From: Peribolospora baueri
Lineage: Eukaryota; Basidiomycota; Peribolosporomycetes; Peribolosporales; Peribolosporaceae
DNA length: 64,000 nt
Assembly (NCBI GenBank): GCA_029717555.1
Contig: JAMDHS010000050.1
Location: 62,001 to 126,000, forward strand
Direction: 5' to 3'
The translations under genes were made by a program, and so were the position numbers. Each line of letters opens with the position of its first letter. Positions within the stretch are counted from its first letter, which is position 1. Under the pieces are notes generated by a model. The model was not told the DNA's origin and did not search any database. It worked only from the letters and a program-made list of their open reading frames with translations. Positions 23,561 through 34,529 of this stretch are shown one piece after another.

Positions 23561-24431
23561 CTATGAAGGGATGAAAACGAGCTCCTCATCGAACAACTCG
23601 ATGAACTTCGGGTGGGTTCATCGAGGGAGAGCAAGGGTAAAATAGAGGAAGAGGACAGACAGATGAGGGTTCACTGTCCAGCGTGGACGGCGAGCAGGTT
23701 GTCGACACGTACCTGCTCATTGAGCACCCGAACCTTAGGCCCTGCATACCTCCTGTACTCTTCGAAGATGCTCGTCAAGTTCCATCTCTGCAGCTTCCTC
23801 AAGCATCCCACGACGGTGCCCGTCCGATGCCGCCCGAGGTTGCACATGATGTGTAACGGGTAGTTGGACGGGTCGACGATGAGTCCGAGGGCTTGGAGGA
23901 CGACCTCTTCGGTGATCGGATCCCACGCGTTCGTTGAGTTTACTACGCCGAGGTGGTGGAGGGTGATGCCTTGGTCGTCGATAAAGTTGAGACTGGCAGA
24001 CGAAAAAAGATGGCCGAGAAGAGGAATTGCAAAAAGGACGGCATCATCAGCGCCCCTTCCTTGGCACACACGCATCTCCATCCTAAACAAGGAAGCAAAG
24101 ACATGTCCATCCGCCATTCCAGAACTCACAAGTTTTGGTTCGGTTCCTCAGGCGCCAGCCAGATAATGCTCTGAACAGCACCGCATGGTGGGGATCGAAA
24201 GCGAAAGTGAGAAGGAGAAGAGCACATGGAGAACATTGCATCGTCAACGCCTTCCTTCGTCCACCCTCACCGCGTGCGTTTGCACTCTTGGTCCGCCACA
24301 TGCATGACCTCGCCTGGCCCACTCACCTTTAACCGCAACTTCTCGAGGAAAGGATAGTTCAATTGATCGGGCTGGCCAGACCTGTAGAGGCCCTCCTCAA
24401 CCATGCCGAAGTTGGAAGGTGGGACGAGCAT
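23561..24431 (-). CDS. Oca1-type tyrosine/dual-specificity phosphatase
   Basis: Member of the fungal Oca/Siw14 atypical phosphatase group; Oca1 acts in cell-cycle arrest after oxidant stress, and Siw14 itself hydrolyses inositol pyrophosphates. Exons 24431-24327, 24170-24130, 23992-23713 and 23605-23561 give 156 residues. The N-terminus PPSNFGMVEEGLYRSGQP and NYPFLEKLRLK is characteristic. The second exon supplies SIIWLAPEEPNQN, the third LNFIDDQGITLHHLGVVNS. The P-loop is CNLGRHRTG (CX5R complete), followed by TVVGCLRKLQRWNLTSIFEE and YRRYAGPKVRVLNEQ, and the last exon FIELFDEELVFIPS. The pattern after the P-loop fits Oca1 better than Siw14. An in-frame stop shortly upstream of the ATG supports this start, unless there is a further 5' exon. 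Confidence 0.9.
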
Positions 24432-25107
24432 CTCCGGTTCGGACCGAGGGAGATGAACGATGGGAGGTTATGTTGGCGAGGAGATGGTGAGACGAGGGAT
24501 TCAGGTAGCCGGCTGGCCGAACCGTACCAAATAGCCGATAGCGGCAACTAGGAGCTAGGCAGCTCCCAGGTGAGGAAAGTGACGTTGCCCTTCTGACCCC
24601 GCTCGTCCAAGCCAAGGGACGAGCTCTGGCAAGGCGTACAAGCACTGTGATAAGCGTAATCCCGAGGTCGAAACCGCGTGACAACCGGAAAACGCCCTCA
24701 GAATGTCGCTAGCCAGATCCCAATGGATCTGACGGGCTGAGAGGTGCTCAAGCTGGACGAGAGACTGGACTCGTTCACTTCGCTGCTGCGGTCATGCAAG
24801 CCTGCGCTCGGGCCACCGCCTTCGAACGAAGGTCAGTGCTCTCACCACACAACTTGCCTCTGCTCTCCACGTCTATCATCTTGTTGAAGATTGTGGCTCA
24901 CTCGTCCACCTTATGTGAGTCTGGCAAACGCGCAGGTCCATTCATATTGGCCGATCAAAGGCTGCTCGAGGCATAACCCATATCACAGTCATAGCCAGAG
25001 GGGCCGAGCTGGACGGGCTGACTGGCGAGGGCGACCAGATTGCAGAAGGCCGCCTGTCTTCCACAGGTTCCTTTGGAATTTGCTATACATTCCCATCTTT
25101 TACGTTT
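24432..25107. other. Divergent intergenic region
   Basis: Between the Oca1-like gene (-) and the flavoenzyme gene (+). It should hold the Oca1 promoter. No additional coding exon with family motifs was seen. Confidence 0.5.
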
Positions 25108-26448
25108 ATGTCTCCGGAAAGCAGCATGAGCGCCTCCCTCAACCGGTCCGATCACGTCCTCATCTTGGGTGCCGGCGTCTTTGGCCTCTCCACCGCCCTT
25201 CATCTCGTCCAGGGAGGATTCTCGGACATCACTCTCTTCGACCGCCAACCATATCTTACTAGCGCGTACGACTCGCTCGAAACGCAGACCGACGCGGCCT
25301 CCTGCGATCTCAACGAGATCGTCCGTGACACCTACGGCGCTGATCGCGACCTGCAGGATTCGCCTTCAAGGCGATGCGGGGTCGGGACGAGTGGGGGTGG
25401 CGAGAAGAGAAACTGTTCGTCGGGTGCGGGTACCTGCGCTTGGACGACCACCACACGCATCGTGAGCCGGAGAGCAGCGATCTCGCCTTGCTGGAAGCTC
25501 AAGGATTGAGCTCGACCCAGTCCGACATCCACGATGAAATGGACCGCAAAATAGCTTTCGCGACCGGCTGGACGCACAAGCTCGACTGCATAAGCAGGCT
25601 CGAGAGGGGTTTACCCACCATCGGTGTTCTGGATACCACTGCCGGATTTGTCCGCGCGAGCCGGGCGTGCGTCTATGTCCTGAATCAGATCCGAAACATT
25701 CCTGCGCTGGCTGGACGACGCACCCAGCCGTGTGGGGTTTCTGACCCGAAACGGAAGAGAGCACATCGGCGCTCTCGAGTCGTCGTCGCAGCCAGCCCTG
25801 GACTCATTCCATCATACGCGAACTGCGTGCCATGGTCGAAGCGATGTCCGGAAACATGGCCATCCTGCAAATCCCCAAGGGCCGCCCGGACCTCATCCAA
25901 AAGTATTCCAGCGAGAACATGCCCGTCGTGATGTGGAAAGCGGGCCACGCCATCGAGCGCGAGCCGGGAGGAGTGATTTACTTCTTCTCGGTCGACTTGG
26001 ACGGCCTGTTGAATATCGGCTTCAGAGGTTCCCAAGTGGACGAACCTCAGTCTGATCGACAGGGCCTCTCTGTCCCAGTCACGGTGGCGACGGCGCTGCC
26101 AGACCTCGTCCAAGCCGGTTCTCAAATCGTCAAGACCCGGCTGTGCTGGTACACTGATACCTTCTACCACGACTGGTTTATCTTTCCTCATCCCGACCGC
26201 CCGGACATCATCATCTGCACTGGCGGCTCAGGACACGGGTTCAAAATCCTTCCCGTCCTCGGCGGGTCACGACGGCGGATGTGCTTGAGAGCCGCGCGTC
26301 CGTGTACACGAGGAGGTTCCGCTGGGGGACCACGAGCGAGTTTCCGGACGCGGTTGAACACGAGCGCAATCCCATCTGGGAAGGCGTGGCGGGGCCGCGC
26401 GCGTTGAGCAAGCAAGAGCTTGCCGGGGAGGATCTTTTCACGTTCTGA
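25108..26448 (+). pseudogene. Fructosyl-amino-acid oxidase-type FAD oxidoreductase, frame-broken
   Basis: Related to fungal fructosyl-amine and saccharopine-type oxidases (DAO fold), which oxidise secondary amines with FAD. The N-terminus, from ATG 25108 or 25126, has an intact FAD loop: HVLILGAGVFGLSTALHL, then TLFDRQPYLTSAYDSLETQ and DLNEIVRDTYGADRDLQ. The family alignment then continues in other frames: GFAFKAMRGRDEWGWREEKL, VVVAA, IIRELRAMVEAMSGNMAILQ, KYSSENMPVVMWKAGH, IICTGGSGHGFKILPVLG, and a tail RRFRWGTTSEFPDAVEHERN ending at 26446-26448. Frame changes fall near 25365, 25690-25790, 25800 and 26265. None coincides with a credible intron, and the central region (about 25690-25800) looks shortened. 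I read it as a decaying pseudogene. Clustered sequencing errors are the alternative, but flanking genes read cleanly. Confidence 0.75.
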
Positions 26449-27867
26449 GCGGTGAGGACGCTCACGATGACATCCCCCCGACTTGCTGCACGCTGGACAA
26501 CACTGGGCTGCTTCGCAGGCTGCATTGACCTCGGTGGGGACCCATAGATATGTCACTATCAGCAGAAGGAGAGATCGTTAAAGTCTCTATGACACTGTAC
26601 AGGGACGGCGTCTCGCCTCGCTCAATGCTGCGATAGTCCGCAGTGCGACTCATTATGCCCAGCTGCCCCCCCCTCCTTTGCTTCTTTCCTTCTTCCCCCT
26701 ATCCTCACAGCATGGCATCAAGTCTAGGTGTCAAGGTAGCCAGCTCTGCGTCGCTGTCCCGGATGACAGACATTATACCATGCTGTGACAAACGCCCTTA
26801 ATATATGAAAAGGCCCCCAACCCCCTCCCTCCAACTTCCCCAAACAGCTGGACGAGATACGCCAGAGGAAAGGCCGCAATGTGGGACTGTAAAGGATGGG
26901 AGTCCAGCAAGGAACAGAAAGGCGCCCGTGAAGGACTGCAAAAGCAAGACTGCAATGATGGACGACGGCGACACAAAGGGTGACGACTGCTAAGAGTGCA
27001 CACCAGAATGTATGCCTTCACCGAATGCAAACAAGCCCGGAGCAGTGGAAAGAGGAACGTCCTAGCACTTCAACCGAAACGCCTCATCAGAGCGCACGAC
27101 CGGCAGCCTAGGTCACTCGCGGAGTTGACAAAGGATCAACAAAGCGAGAGGTCTCCGCGTCCGTCAAGAGCTCCTCGCTGGTACTCATGTTGCTGAACCC
27201 AAGACGGCAAAGGAAGTGCCCCAAGCGCTTCCTCCGCCGCTCTCCTCGTTAACTCGGCAAACGATATCCCCACGGACACGGAATCCGAACAGAATCGTGC
27301 AAGTAAAATAAACCGTCTATTGTGCAGAACAAGGTCGGGGGCCTCGTCCTCTACGTCGACACGAGACCGTATCGCATTCATCACCTGCCCTCACGTTCGA
27401 GAGCCACGTGCACAAGATCAACGAAGAAGGCACAACCAGACACGTACGGTATCGAAGCGCCTGGCTCGCCCTCTTCCATCGCCCGCAAGGTGCAACCAAG
27501 GACGGACATTCATCTCCCCCGCGATGCCCCGCCAAACGCCTACCTTTCACCACGCAGCAATCGAAACCATCTCGTACGACAGCAGGGAAAGGAGCCCACG
27601 AACCGTTAAGAAACCTTGCCGCACCTCCCAGCGTACTATCGCAAGCGATCCTACCTCAGGAAGAGGACGCGCCCCTCTTCTTCTCCTCTCGCCGCTTGCT
27701 CTCGACTTCCTTCAGAAGTCCATCTACTGCTTTCGTGCTACGTTCGCGAAAAAATCGAAGAGAAGAGAATGAAGGCCCCCAAAGTACGTCAATTCCCGTC
27801 GCTCTGTGCAGCAAACCGATGACAAACAGCCACCAGCCATGTCCATTTGCCTGTCAAGTCGCTCCAC
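26449..27867. other. Long gene-free stretch
   Basis: About 1.4 kb with no frame I can support. A minus-strand frame at 27136-27384 contains a weakly protein-like piece (ISFAELTRRAAEEALGAL) but has no partner exon. The 3' UTR of the Q/P/G-rich gene lies at its right end. Confidence 0.4.
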
Positions 27868-30800
27868 TCACAGGAGATGGGGCGGCAGGCCGATGAGAAT
27901 CTCTTCGACTCTCCGCTGGAGCTCCTCGGCTTCCGCGCCTGCACGATGTGCATACTCCTTAGCGAGCCTGTAGATGGCAAGCACAGCCAAAGACAAATGC
28001 GTCTGATGGCTGGCGAAAGGGCTCGCACTGCTGCTCGCCGCCTCGGCGAGAGGCTTTCCGAGCTGGCTCTGCGACACAGTCGAAGCGCGCTCACCGCGCA
28101 CCAGGCGCAGAACAATCTCCATCAGCCCATCCGTATCGGCGAGATAGGTCGCAACGAAGGACCGACGAGAGTCTGGGTCGCTTAGGTACGATGCTCGGTC
28201 CGAGTCACCTGACCACGTGTCAAGGAAGTCGTGGAGAGTGGGCGCCTAATATAGAGAATAAGGAAATGGTCAAAGAGAATCAGATAGAGATTCTTGAGAG
28301 CGGGTCATCGTCAAAAAAAACGCACAGGATCGGGATCGACGACGTGAATCTTGCCCATCCAACCCCACTCTCCCTCTCCGAGGTCCTTGCGCTGATCCCA
28401 TCCTTGAAGCTGATGAAGCCACTCCTCCATATCCCCCGTCTTCAGCCACTTTGGCTCCGTCAAGGGGTTCTCGCGATTGAGATGCGCGACGACGAGGAGC
28501 GAACGTTCGTCGTTGGGAAGGTTATGCAGAGGAGGAAGAGAGGCGTCCCCCTCCTCCACAGAGACGGAAGGTGTGACCTTGCCGTCAGGGCCAGCACCAT
28601 TCGTGAACGCAGCAGCAGCAGTGGCAGCGTCCTCAGCCGATACGTCGGCGGCAGCAGCCAAGGGCTGAGCGCGTGTGTTATACAGCTCTTCAAGCCTTTG
28701 GCGCGAGACAGCCACGAACTGACCGTCCTCCTTGTCCCGCGTTTCGAACTATATGAAAAAAGATATTGGAAACACAAGAAGAAATTGTGTGAGTTCCGCA
28801 TTCAACCGGAGGCCAGCTGTGACGACTGAAGCGAGAGATCGGCCCCCTCACCAGCAAACCGCGGACGAAACTCCACCCGCTCCACGGGTCTTCCTCTGCC
28901 GCCGCCGGTGTGCTACTCTTCTTGGCCTTCTTGACAGCCTTGAGTTCGCGAACCTCCGGCGGGGGCCTCTCAACGCTGAGGCGCATCTCGATGCGGCCTT
29001 CCTTGCGGAAGACCTTGATGCTCTGGACGATGTCCGCGTCGATGTGAACGCGACGCTTCGAGCCCGCGTAGGAGATGATGAGACGGTTGAACGCCGGCTG
29101 AGGTGGACCTTTGGTGCGCGGCTTTGCAGGCGACTCGGCGGTCGAAGGAGTGGTCTCGGTTTTCGATTCTGAGATAGAGATGGCAGAAGATGAAGCAGAA
29201 GGGTTCCCCTCAGACTTTGTCGCCGGCGCCTGTTGCTCTTCTCCTTCCTGCGTGCCCTTGTCCATCTCCATAGCATCGGCCATCGCTTCGGCAGTCTCCT
29301 CTTTCGCCGTCGTTCCTTCTCCAGTCTCCCCCTCTCCTTCCCCAGTCTCCATCTCGTTTCCCGTCACCGTCGTGGCCTCTGCCTCCATGTCCTCATCCCG
29401 AGGCGGAATATCCGAGACCTCCAAGGCCTTCGCAGCCGCCTCGGCGTCAGTACGGTCTTCCTCCTCGTCTTCCCTCTTCTCCGCGGCCGCCCTCTCCGCC
29501 GTCTTGGGCGATTCTGCGTCAGCGAGCGCTCTCTTCCTCCTCTCCGCCTCCTTCACAGCTTGAACCTTCTGCGCGGCCGTCAAGCTAGCAAAGTAAATGC
29601 GCAGACGGCAAGTCTCCTTGCCCTCCTTGGTGTTCCCATGCGCCAGCGCCCTGCTCGGATGGCCCATTTTCTGAGCTCGGGAGCCTTTGGGACCGGTAGG
29701 GATCGGCGTCGGGGCAACAGAAACGCCCACGTCCACTTCTTCGGACGCCTTCACGGAGGCCGAGTCGGGGGCAGTGGCGCTCTCGGCGACCGACTCCGTC
29801 TCCACTCCACCCTCTGCTTCGGAACTGGCTTTCTGAGAAGCGTCTGCTCCGTTGACGGCGGCTTGGCCTCCGTCCTCTTGCTCGCCGCCCGCATGTCGCC
29901 CCACCTGGACATCCATGCCCTCGCCCGTCTCGCCCTCATTGAACCCCTCCTCCAGCTGCTGCGTCTGAGACTCTGACGCCTTCTCCTTCGTCGCCGGACC
30001 ATCAAGGGTCCACTCCCAGTTCACCTGGGCGATCTCCAAAGCCCTGATCCTGAAGTCTGTGAAAGTTCGCTTACTCCCCGGAGGCGCCGCGCTCTCGCGA
30101 TCCTCACGAAGAGCTCCGCTCGTTGCCCCTCGGCCCGTAGGCTTGCCGCGGCCTGGCGAGTCGGCAAAACCACCTCGAGTGGCACCACCACTGCGAGTCC
30201 CGCCGCGCATGGAGGAGCGCGGGCCGAGAGGCGCAGCGTTCTGCTCGCTGAGAGTTAATCCGTTCGGTCCCGAATTCACCCCGCCACCTCTGCCGCCGCG
30301 CCCCGCTCCGTTGATCATCCCGCCGCGACCACCGGGACCGGCACCAGGGCCGCCGGCGAAACCTGGCTTGGACCCGACTCCAAGCATGACACCCCCACTT
30401 GCCGTCCTACCAGACGGGCCGAGGGGCGCTCCAACAACGCCACCACCACGTCCACCACGAGAAGCCGGCAAACCTGCTCGAGCCATAGGTCCAGTTGGAA
30501 ACCCAGCTCTACCTCCAACGCCTCCGGCGAAACCGCCCCTTGAACCTCCCCCACGAAAACCGGGCATCCCTCCACGCGCGCTCGGCGAACCCATACTTTC
30601 CATGCCCGCACCTCCCCCAAATACCGCCCCAGTACCATGCATACCGCCCCTTCCGACACCGCTGCCGCCGACAAAACCACCCGGAACACCTCCCCTTCCT
30701 GGCCCAGGTCCAGGTCCAGGCCCTCCCATCGCCGCGGGGCCGGAGGAAACCATCCCACCCACCGTTCCTGTCGCACCGGGGGCACCGGGCCATCCAAAGC

Positions 30801-31787
30801 TCTGAGGATGGGCTCCACTGGCAGGAGAAGGACTATGGACGGATCGTGTTCCCGCAGCCGGTGGAGTGGGAGTTACTGGGGAAGGAGAGCCGAAGAAGCT
30901 TGGCTGAGTTGGTCCACCCGGCCCAGGAGCAGGAGCGCCGCCGGGTACATAACCGCCGCTGTTACTGCCGCCGCCAGCCGCGTCAAAGCGAGGACGCTTT
31001 GCTGGAGGCCCTGCGAAGCCAGGAGAAGCCTGGTGCTGAGTGCTGCCTCCTCCGTAGGGCGGCTGATGGGCTTGAGGTGCTCCGCCTCCCCAATGCTGCT
31101 GTTGCGGCGGGTGGGGCTGGTTCTGAGCGCCATAGCCGTATGCGGAGTAATCATGAGCCGGACCGCTTGCCTGCTGCTGCTGAGGGCCGTACTGAAGTCG
31201 CTGCGTCTGCGTCTGCTGGACTGGAGGCTGATGATACTGACCAGGATACGCCGCGCCCGCCGGCGACGGTTGTTGGACGCCGGGTTGCTGAGGGGTGTAA
31301 GGCTGTGTGACAGAAGCCTGGTGAGGTTGGGAGGCGGGTTGAGAGGAGGCGGCCGCTTGGGCGGCGTAGTATGCCGCCCACTGTTGTTGATATTGAGTTT
31401 GCTGAGCTTGGACGTGTTGAGCTAAATGTAGGGAGAAATAGGGCAGGGCAGGGAAGGATCGCCCGAAGGCGTTCGTCAGTTCGCCGGTTATCGTGAAAGA
31501 GATCACAAGCCCGCACGCTGACAATGCGCATGTGCAAATGGAGCTCACCGTTCGCCCCGTAGCCATAGTTTGCGTATGGATCGTTCTGTTGGGCGGGAGG
31601 CGGTCCACCGGACAGCGGTGGTTGGTTATACGAAGCCGCCGGCGCGGACGGTTGCTGCCCGCCGCCGTAGGGAAACGATCTGAGGGCGTGTAGCGGGAGG
31701 AGAGCGGTAAGCGACCAGCTCTACGCTCTTTCTTCTCTGTGTCTCTCTCCCTTTGCACGCTAACTCGCTTCTTCCTTACCTTTTCAT
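27868..31787 (-). CDS. Conserved Q/P/G-rich protein of unknown function
   Basis: Not recognised as a named family. The first coding exon is only 8 nt (31787-31780, ATGAAAAG). Exon 2 (31679-31549) gives SFPYGGGQQPSAPAASYNQP and GSGANs-like YANYGYGAN. The next exon opens AQHVQAQQTQYQQQWAAYYA. The N-terminal half is Gln/Pro-rich, then Gly/Arg-rich with RGG-like repeats around 30900-30150. The C-terminal half has folded-looking blocks: KRTFTDFRIRALEIAQVNWE, FNRLIISYAGSKRRVHIDAD, VFRKEGRIEMRLSVERPPPE, WSFVRGLL, FVAVSRQRLEELYNTRAQP, DMEEWLHQLQGWDQRKDLGE and SFVATYLADTDGLMEIVLRL. It ends VEEILIGLPPHLL. Acidic Glu/Ala/Thr-rich linkers separate these blocks. The composition suggests a nuclear RNA- or transcription-associated factor, which is only inference. 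Long antisense frames across the repeats are shadows. Confidence 0.8.
31780..31787 (-). other. 8-nt first coding exon
   Basis: ATGAAAAG is followed by GTAAGG. The next exon starts after ctcag at 31679 and reads R-SFPYGGGQQP in frame. Exon 2 has no usable ATG near its start, so translation must begin in this short exon. Confidence 0.7.
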
Positions 31788-31994
31788 CTCCCCAACTAGT
31801 GGTTGATGATGAGCACGACGTGGAGAGTTCTGAGTTGCACAACGAGCCGGTTGGCGAAGGAGAGGCGGGGCGGCGTGCGAACCCTCGACTGCGGCGACCT
31901 CGCACAAGCGCTCCCGCTGGCCGTACAAGGAAGGGAGCACAGACCACGAAGACGATGCAAGTTAAGGACTGGAAAGAGCAGTCGAGCTCGTACC
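31788..31994. promoter_or_regulatory. Short divergent promoter, Q/P/G-rich gene / TRAPPC2L
   Basis: Only 207 bp separate the two divergent start codons, so both core promoters and 5' UTRs must overlap or abut here. No TATA box was seen. Role inferred from layout. Confidence 0.5.
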
Positions 31995-32891
31995 ATGTCA
32001 CAGTCTTCCCTTCGCATCCTATCGGTTGCCTACATAGGCCCTCGTAATAACCCTCTCTACGTGCGCAACTTCACCGCCGCTGAAGGACCGCAGGCGGACC
32101 TCAAGTTCGCCTACGTTGCTCACTCGGCGCTGGACGTGATTGAAGAGAGGGGTAAGTGGGGGAGCGGACTCGAGAAAAGGGAAAACTCGTTGAGGCGGGT
32201 AGGGGGCGAGCGGTTGATTCTGATGAGAAGTCTCTTTCGTTTCGCTCCATGTCCCCAGCCAGCCAATCATTCGACCAGTACCTCGGCCTGCTCTTCACCC
32301 TCGAAGACCTGGCAATGTGAGCGAAAGCTACTATTGCGTCCTCATCCCTTGTCTGCCTCCTTGACCTTTTTGATTTGTTTCCTTCTGATTTGCGCGTTTG
32401 CTCGTACAGCTATGGATACCACGCAGCGACGAAAGTCAAGATCATTGTTGTGCTCGCCCTGGCCGATGCCCTTATCAAGGACTCGGACATGATGACGGTG
32501 CGTGCGTGTGGCCATGGCGTGACGTTTCATTTGTTCCACGCTATGCTTCATCAAGGCAAGAGTGTCTATTTTCTTGGAAAGCTATGCTCATCGTGGATTG
32601 CTTCCTACTTTTCGTGCCAACATCTCACCACAGATCTTCAAGGCCCTTCACACAATTTACATTTCCTACCTATCCTCTCCCTTCCACGACCTCCCCGTCT
32701 CCTCCTTTGGCCCCTCCGCAACAGACACATCTGCCCGATCAACGACAAAAACAGCAGCACCAGCGCCGCCGGCCTCTTTGCATCACGACGTGCCCCCCAA
32801 CTCGCGCCCGATACAGAGTAAGAAGTTCGATCGGTTGGTGGAGGACATTGCCGGTTGGAAGAGGCCGTTGCCTCCGCCTCCACCAGCATAG
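31995..32891 (+). CDS. TRAPP complex subunit 2-like (TRAPPC2L / Tca17)
   Basis: Longin-fold sedlin-family subunit of the TRAPP tethering complex, acting in Golgi membrane traffic and assembly of the Rab GEF. The start at 31995 gives MSQSSLRILSVAYIGPRNNP and LYVRNFTAAEGPQADLKFAY, then VAHSALDVIEER. Exon 2 gives ASQSFDQYLGLLFTLEDLA, exon 3 YGYHAATKVKIIVVLALADA and LIKDSDMMT, exon 4 IFKALHTIYISYLSSPFHDL. This is the complete TRAPPC2L order (beta strands, YxGxLFxxED, YGYxxxTxxKI, D..IR/MM.F..IH..Y). Beyond the usual end, about 55 residues follow (Ser/Thr/Ala/Pro-rich, then KKFDRLVEDIAGWKRPLPPP), a C-terminal extension. Three introns with good consensus. Confidence 0.92.
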
Positions 32892-34070
32892 ACGCGAGCG
32901 GCAGCGGCCTTGTGATGGGCTTGCCGAGGGTACGAGTTGCTGAGGGAAGGGCGCGGGGAGCATGGACGCACCCATGCACGACGGTGCCGCAGGGAGTGAC
33001 GAATAAAGGGCCTTCATTGCACGATGGAGAAGTAAGATGACTGATCATGCCGCGTTCCGCTGGTATGGATGATGGATGCCCTTCTTCTTTCACGACCTGC
33101 TTGCGTCGCGAGACCGGAGCATGGATGAGACTCCTGGGTCGACCCGTGCTCCCGCCCGAGGCGCGACCTCCCCCCTGCTCTAACATCCAGACAGGCCTTG
33201 CGTGATCGTCGCGATTGTCCATCTCTTTCGCTGTCCCCGCATCCAACTTTGTCCCTCCTCTTATTCCTAATCATCACCACGGTGTCTCTATCGAGCCCCA
33301 GTCGCTTTTCTTCGGAGACACTCCGAGGAGAAAGGTCCATGACTGGCTGGTTCGTCAGTGTCGTCTTCGGACGACAGACACCCAGATCGAAGAGCGCCCT
33401 TCTATTGGCCCGGCTCCGAAGACGGTGGCAGTCGTGGACAGATACGGGGCGCACAGTCTCATCAGCAATACCACTTTTTGTTCTCCTTTTTCTTTGGAAA
33501 TCCGTCCGTTTGGTCGCCACCTGAAGTGCATACGAAAGCACTCGCTGGGTCGGCGCAGCTTTTGGCCGCCGCTGCACAGTACACACGCTAGTAGAGCACA
33601 CTGGGCTCAAAAGTCCCCTGGTCTAATCTTACGTATCGCGCGCGCCCCTTCGCACGTCCTCCAAGCCCGTCTTTGGAATTGAGATACGGTATGGCGGAGC
33701 GAGGAGCCGTCTTCCATTCGGTCACCGGAAGGATGAGACGCGGTGGCGCAGAAGCGACTCTCTTCGTTTCGAAGCTTATGTCTAGGGTTCGGGTACGAAC
33801 GCCAACAACAAAAGAGGAAGAGAAAGCAGACAAAAACGAGAAGGAACAGATAGAATACAAGTCATTCATCACCCTAACGCCGTCATCGGGCCAATTCGAT
33901 GGGGGGGGGGGTCATCACGGGTCATCACAAGAATGAGGGAAGGAGGAACTGAGAGAGCTCATGGGGGGTGAAGAGAATGCGAAGCCAGCCCTGACCCGGA
34001 GGCTGTCGGGGGAGAAAGAGATAGGAGACAAGGGCAAGAGATGGAAGGAAACACGAGGAGGGAAGGAGTA
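32892..34070. other. Intergenic between convergent genes
   Basis: About 1.2 kb between the 3' ends of TRAPPC2L (+) and Spo12 (-). Overlapping Arg/Ser-rich frames on both strands show no motif. A run of ten guanines lies at 33901-33910. Confidence 0.45.
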
Positions 34071-34529
34071 TCAGGCCGCTGCGTTCTCCTTGCCTGCCGC
34101 GTTGAAGAGAGCTGTCGGCTTTCCCCTGCAGTAAGCGAAACGAAGAGGTCAGTGGCCTGCCGCTGGACCCCGTATTGCCAGGATAGAGGCAGAGAAAAGA
34201 CGAGCCGACTCCGGCGGCCAGACAAAAACTTACTTGTTGAAGTGCTTCTTCTTGGAAGAGTTGAGCTTTGCCGTGCAAGGCGAGACAACGTTGTCGGACG
34301 GAGAGTAAAAGGTTTGCCTGAGAGTGTTCGAAGGTCGTCGTCTTATTAGCACACGGTCGGTCACCCTCGGCTCTCTTACTCGTCCCAGAGAAACGCACCC
34401 GTCTCCCTTCATTTGCCTTGCTGCTGCGACGAGGCGGTGGAGGGGTTCGATAGTGTTCGCCGAGGAGGCGTTAGAGCTGAGAGAGTTGGGGGACGGGTTC
34501 TGAGAGGACATCGTGGACTGAGAAGACAT
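34071..34529 (-). CDS. Spo12-family mitotic exit protein
   Basis: Spo12 proteins are small nuclear/nucleolar regulators that promote Cdc14 release and mitotic exit (FEAR network in yeast; Wis3 in fission yeast). Exons 34529-34399, 34317-34234 and 34125-34071 total 270 nt, 89 residues. The N-terminus is Ser/Asn-rich (MSSQSTMSSQNPSPNSLSS), then IEPLHRLVAAARQMKGDG. The conserved core joins across the first intron: QTFYSPSDNVVSPCTAKLNS and KKKHFNK, then GKPTALFNAAGKENAAA. The SPxDNVVSPCTxKLN block is the family signature and includes the Ser-Pro sites expected to be phosphorylated. Both introns have GT-AG ends. Confidence 0.92.

Noticed and set aside
29111-30805. Long plus-strand Pro/Ser/Arg-rich frames
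   Set aside because: Shadows of the Gly/Arg- and Glu-rich coding sequence on the minus strand; no start context or motif.
28690-32001. A 1103-residue uninterrupted minus-strand frame
   Set aside because: It reads through introns and past the true start of the Q/P/G-rich gene. Acceptor and donor signals plus the in-frame ATGAAAAG exon give a better model, and the extra N-terminal part is Arg/Ser-rich noise.
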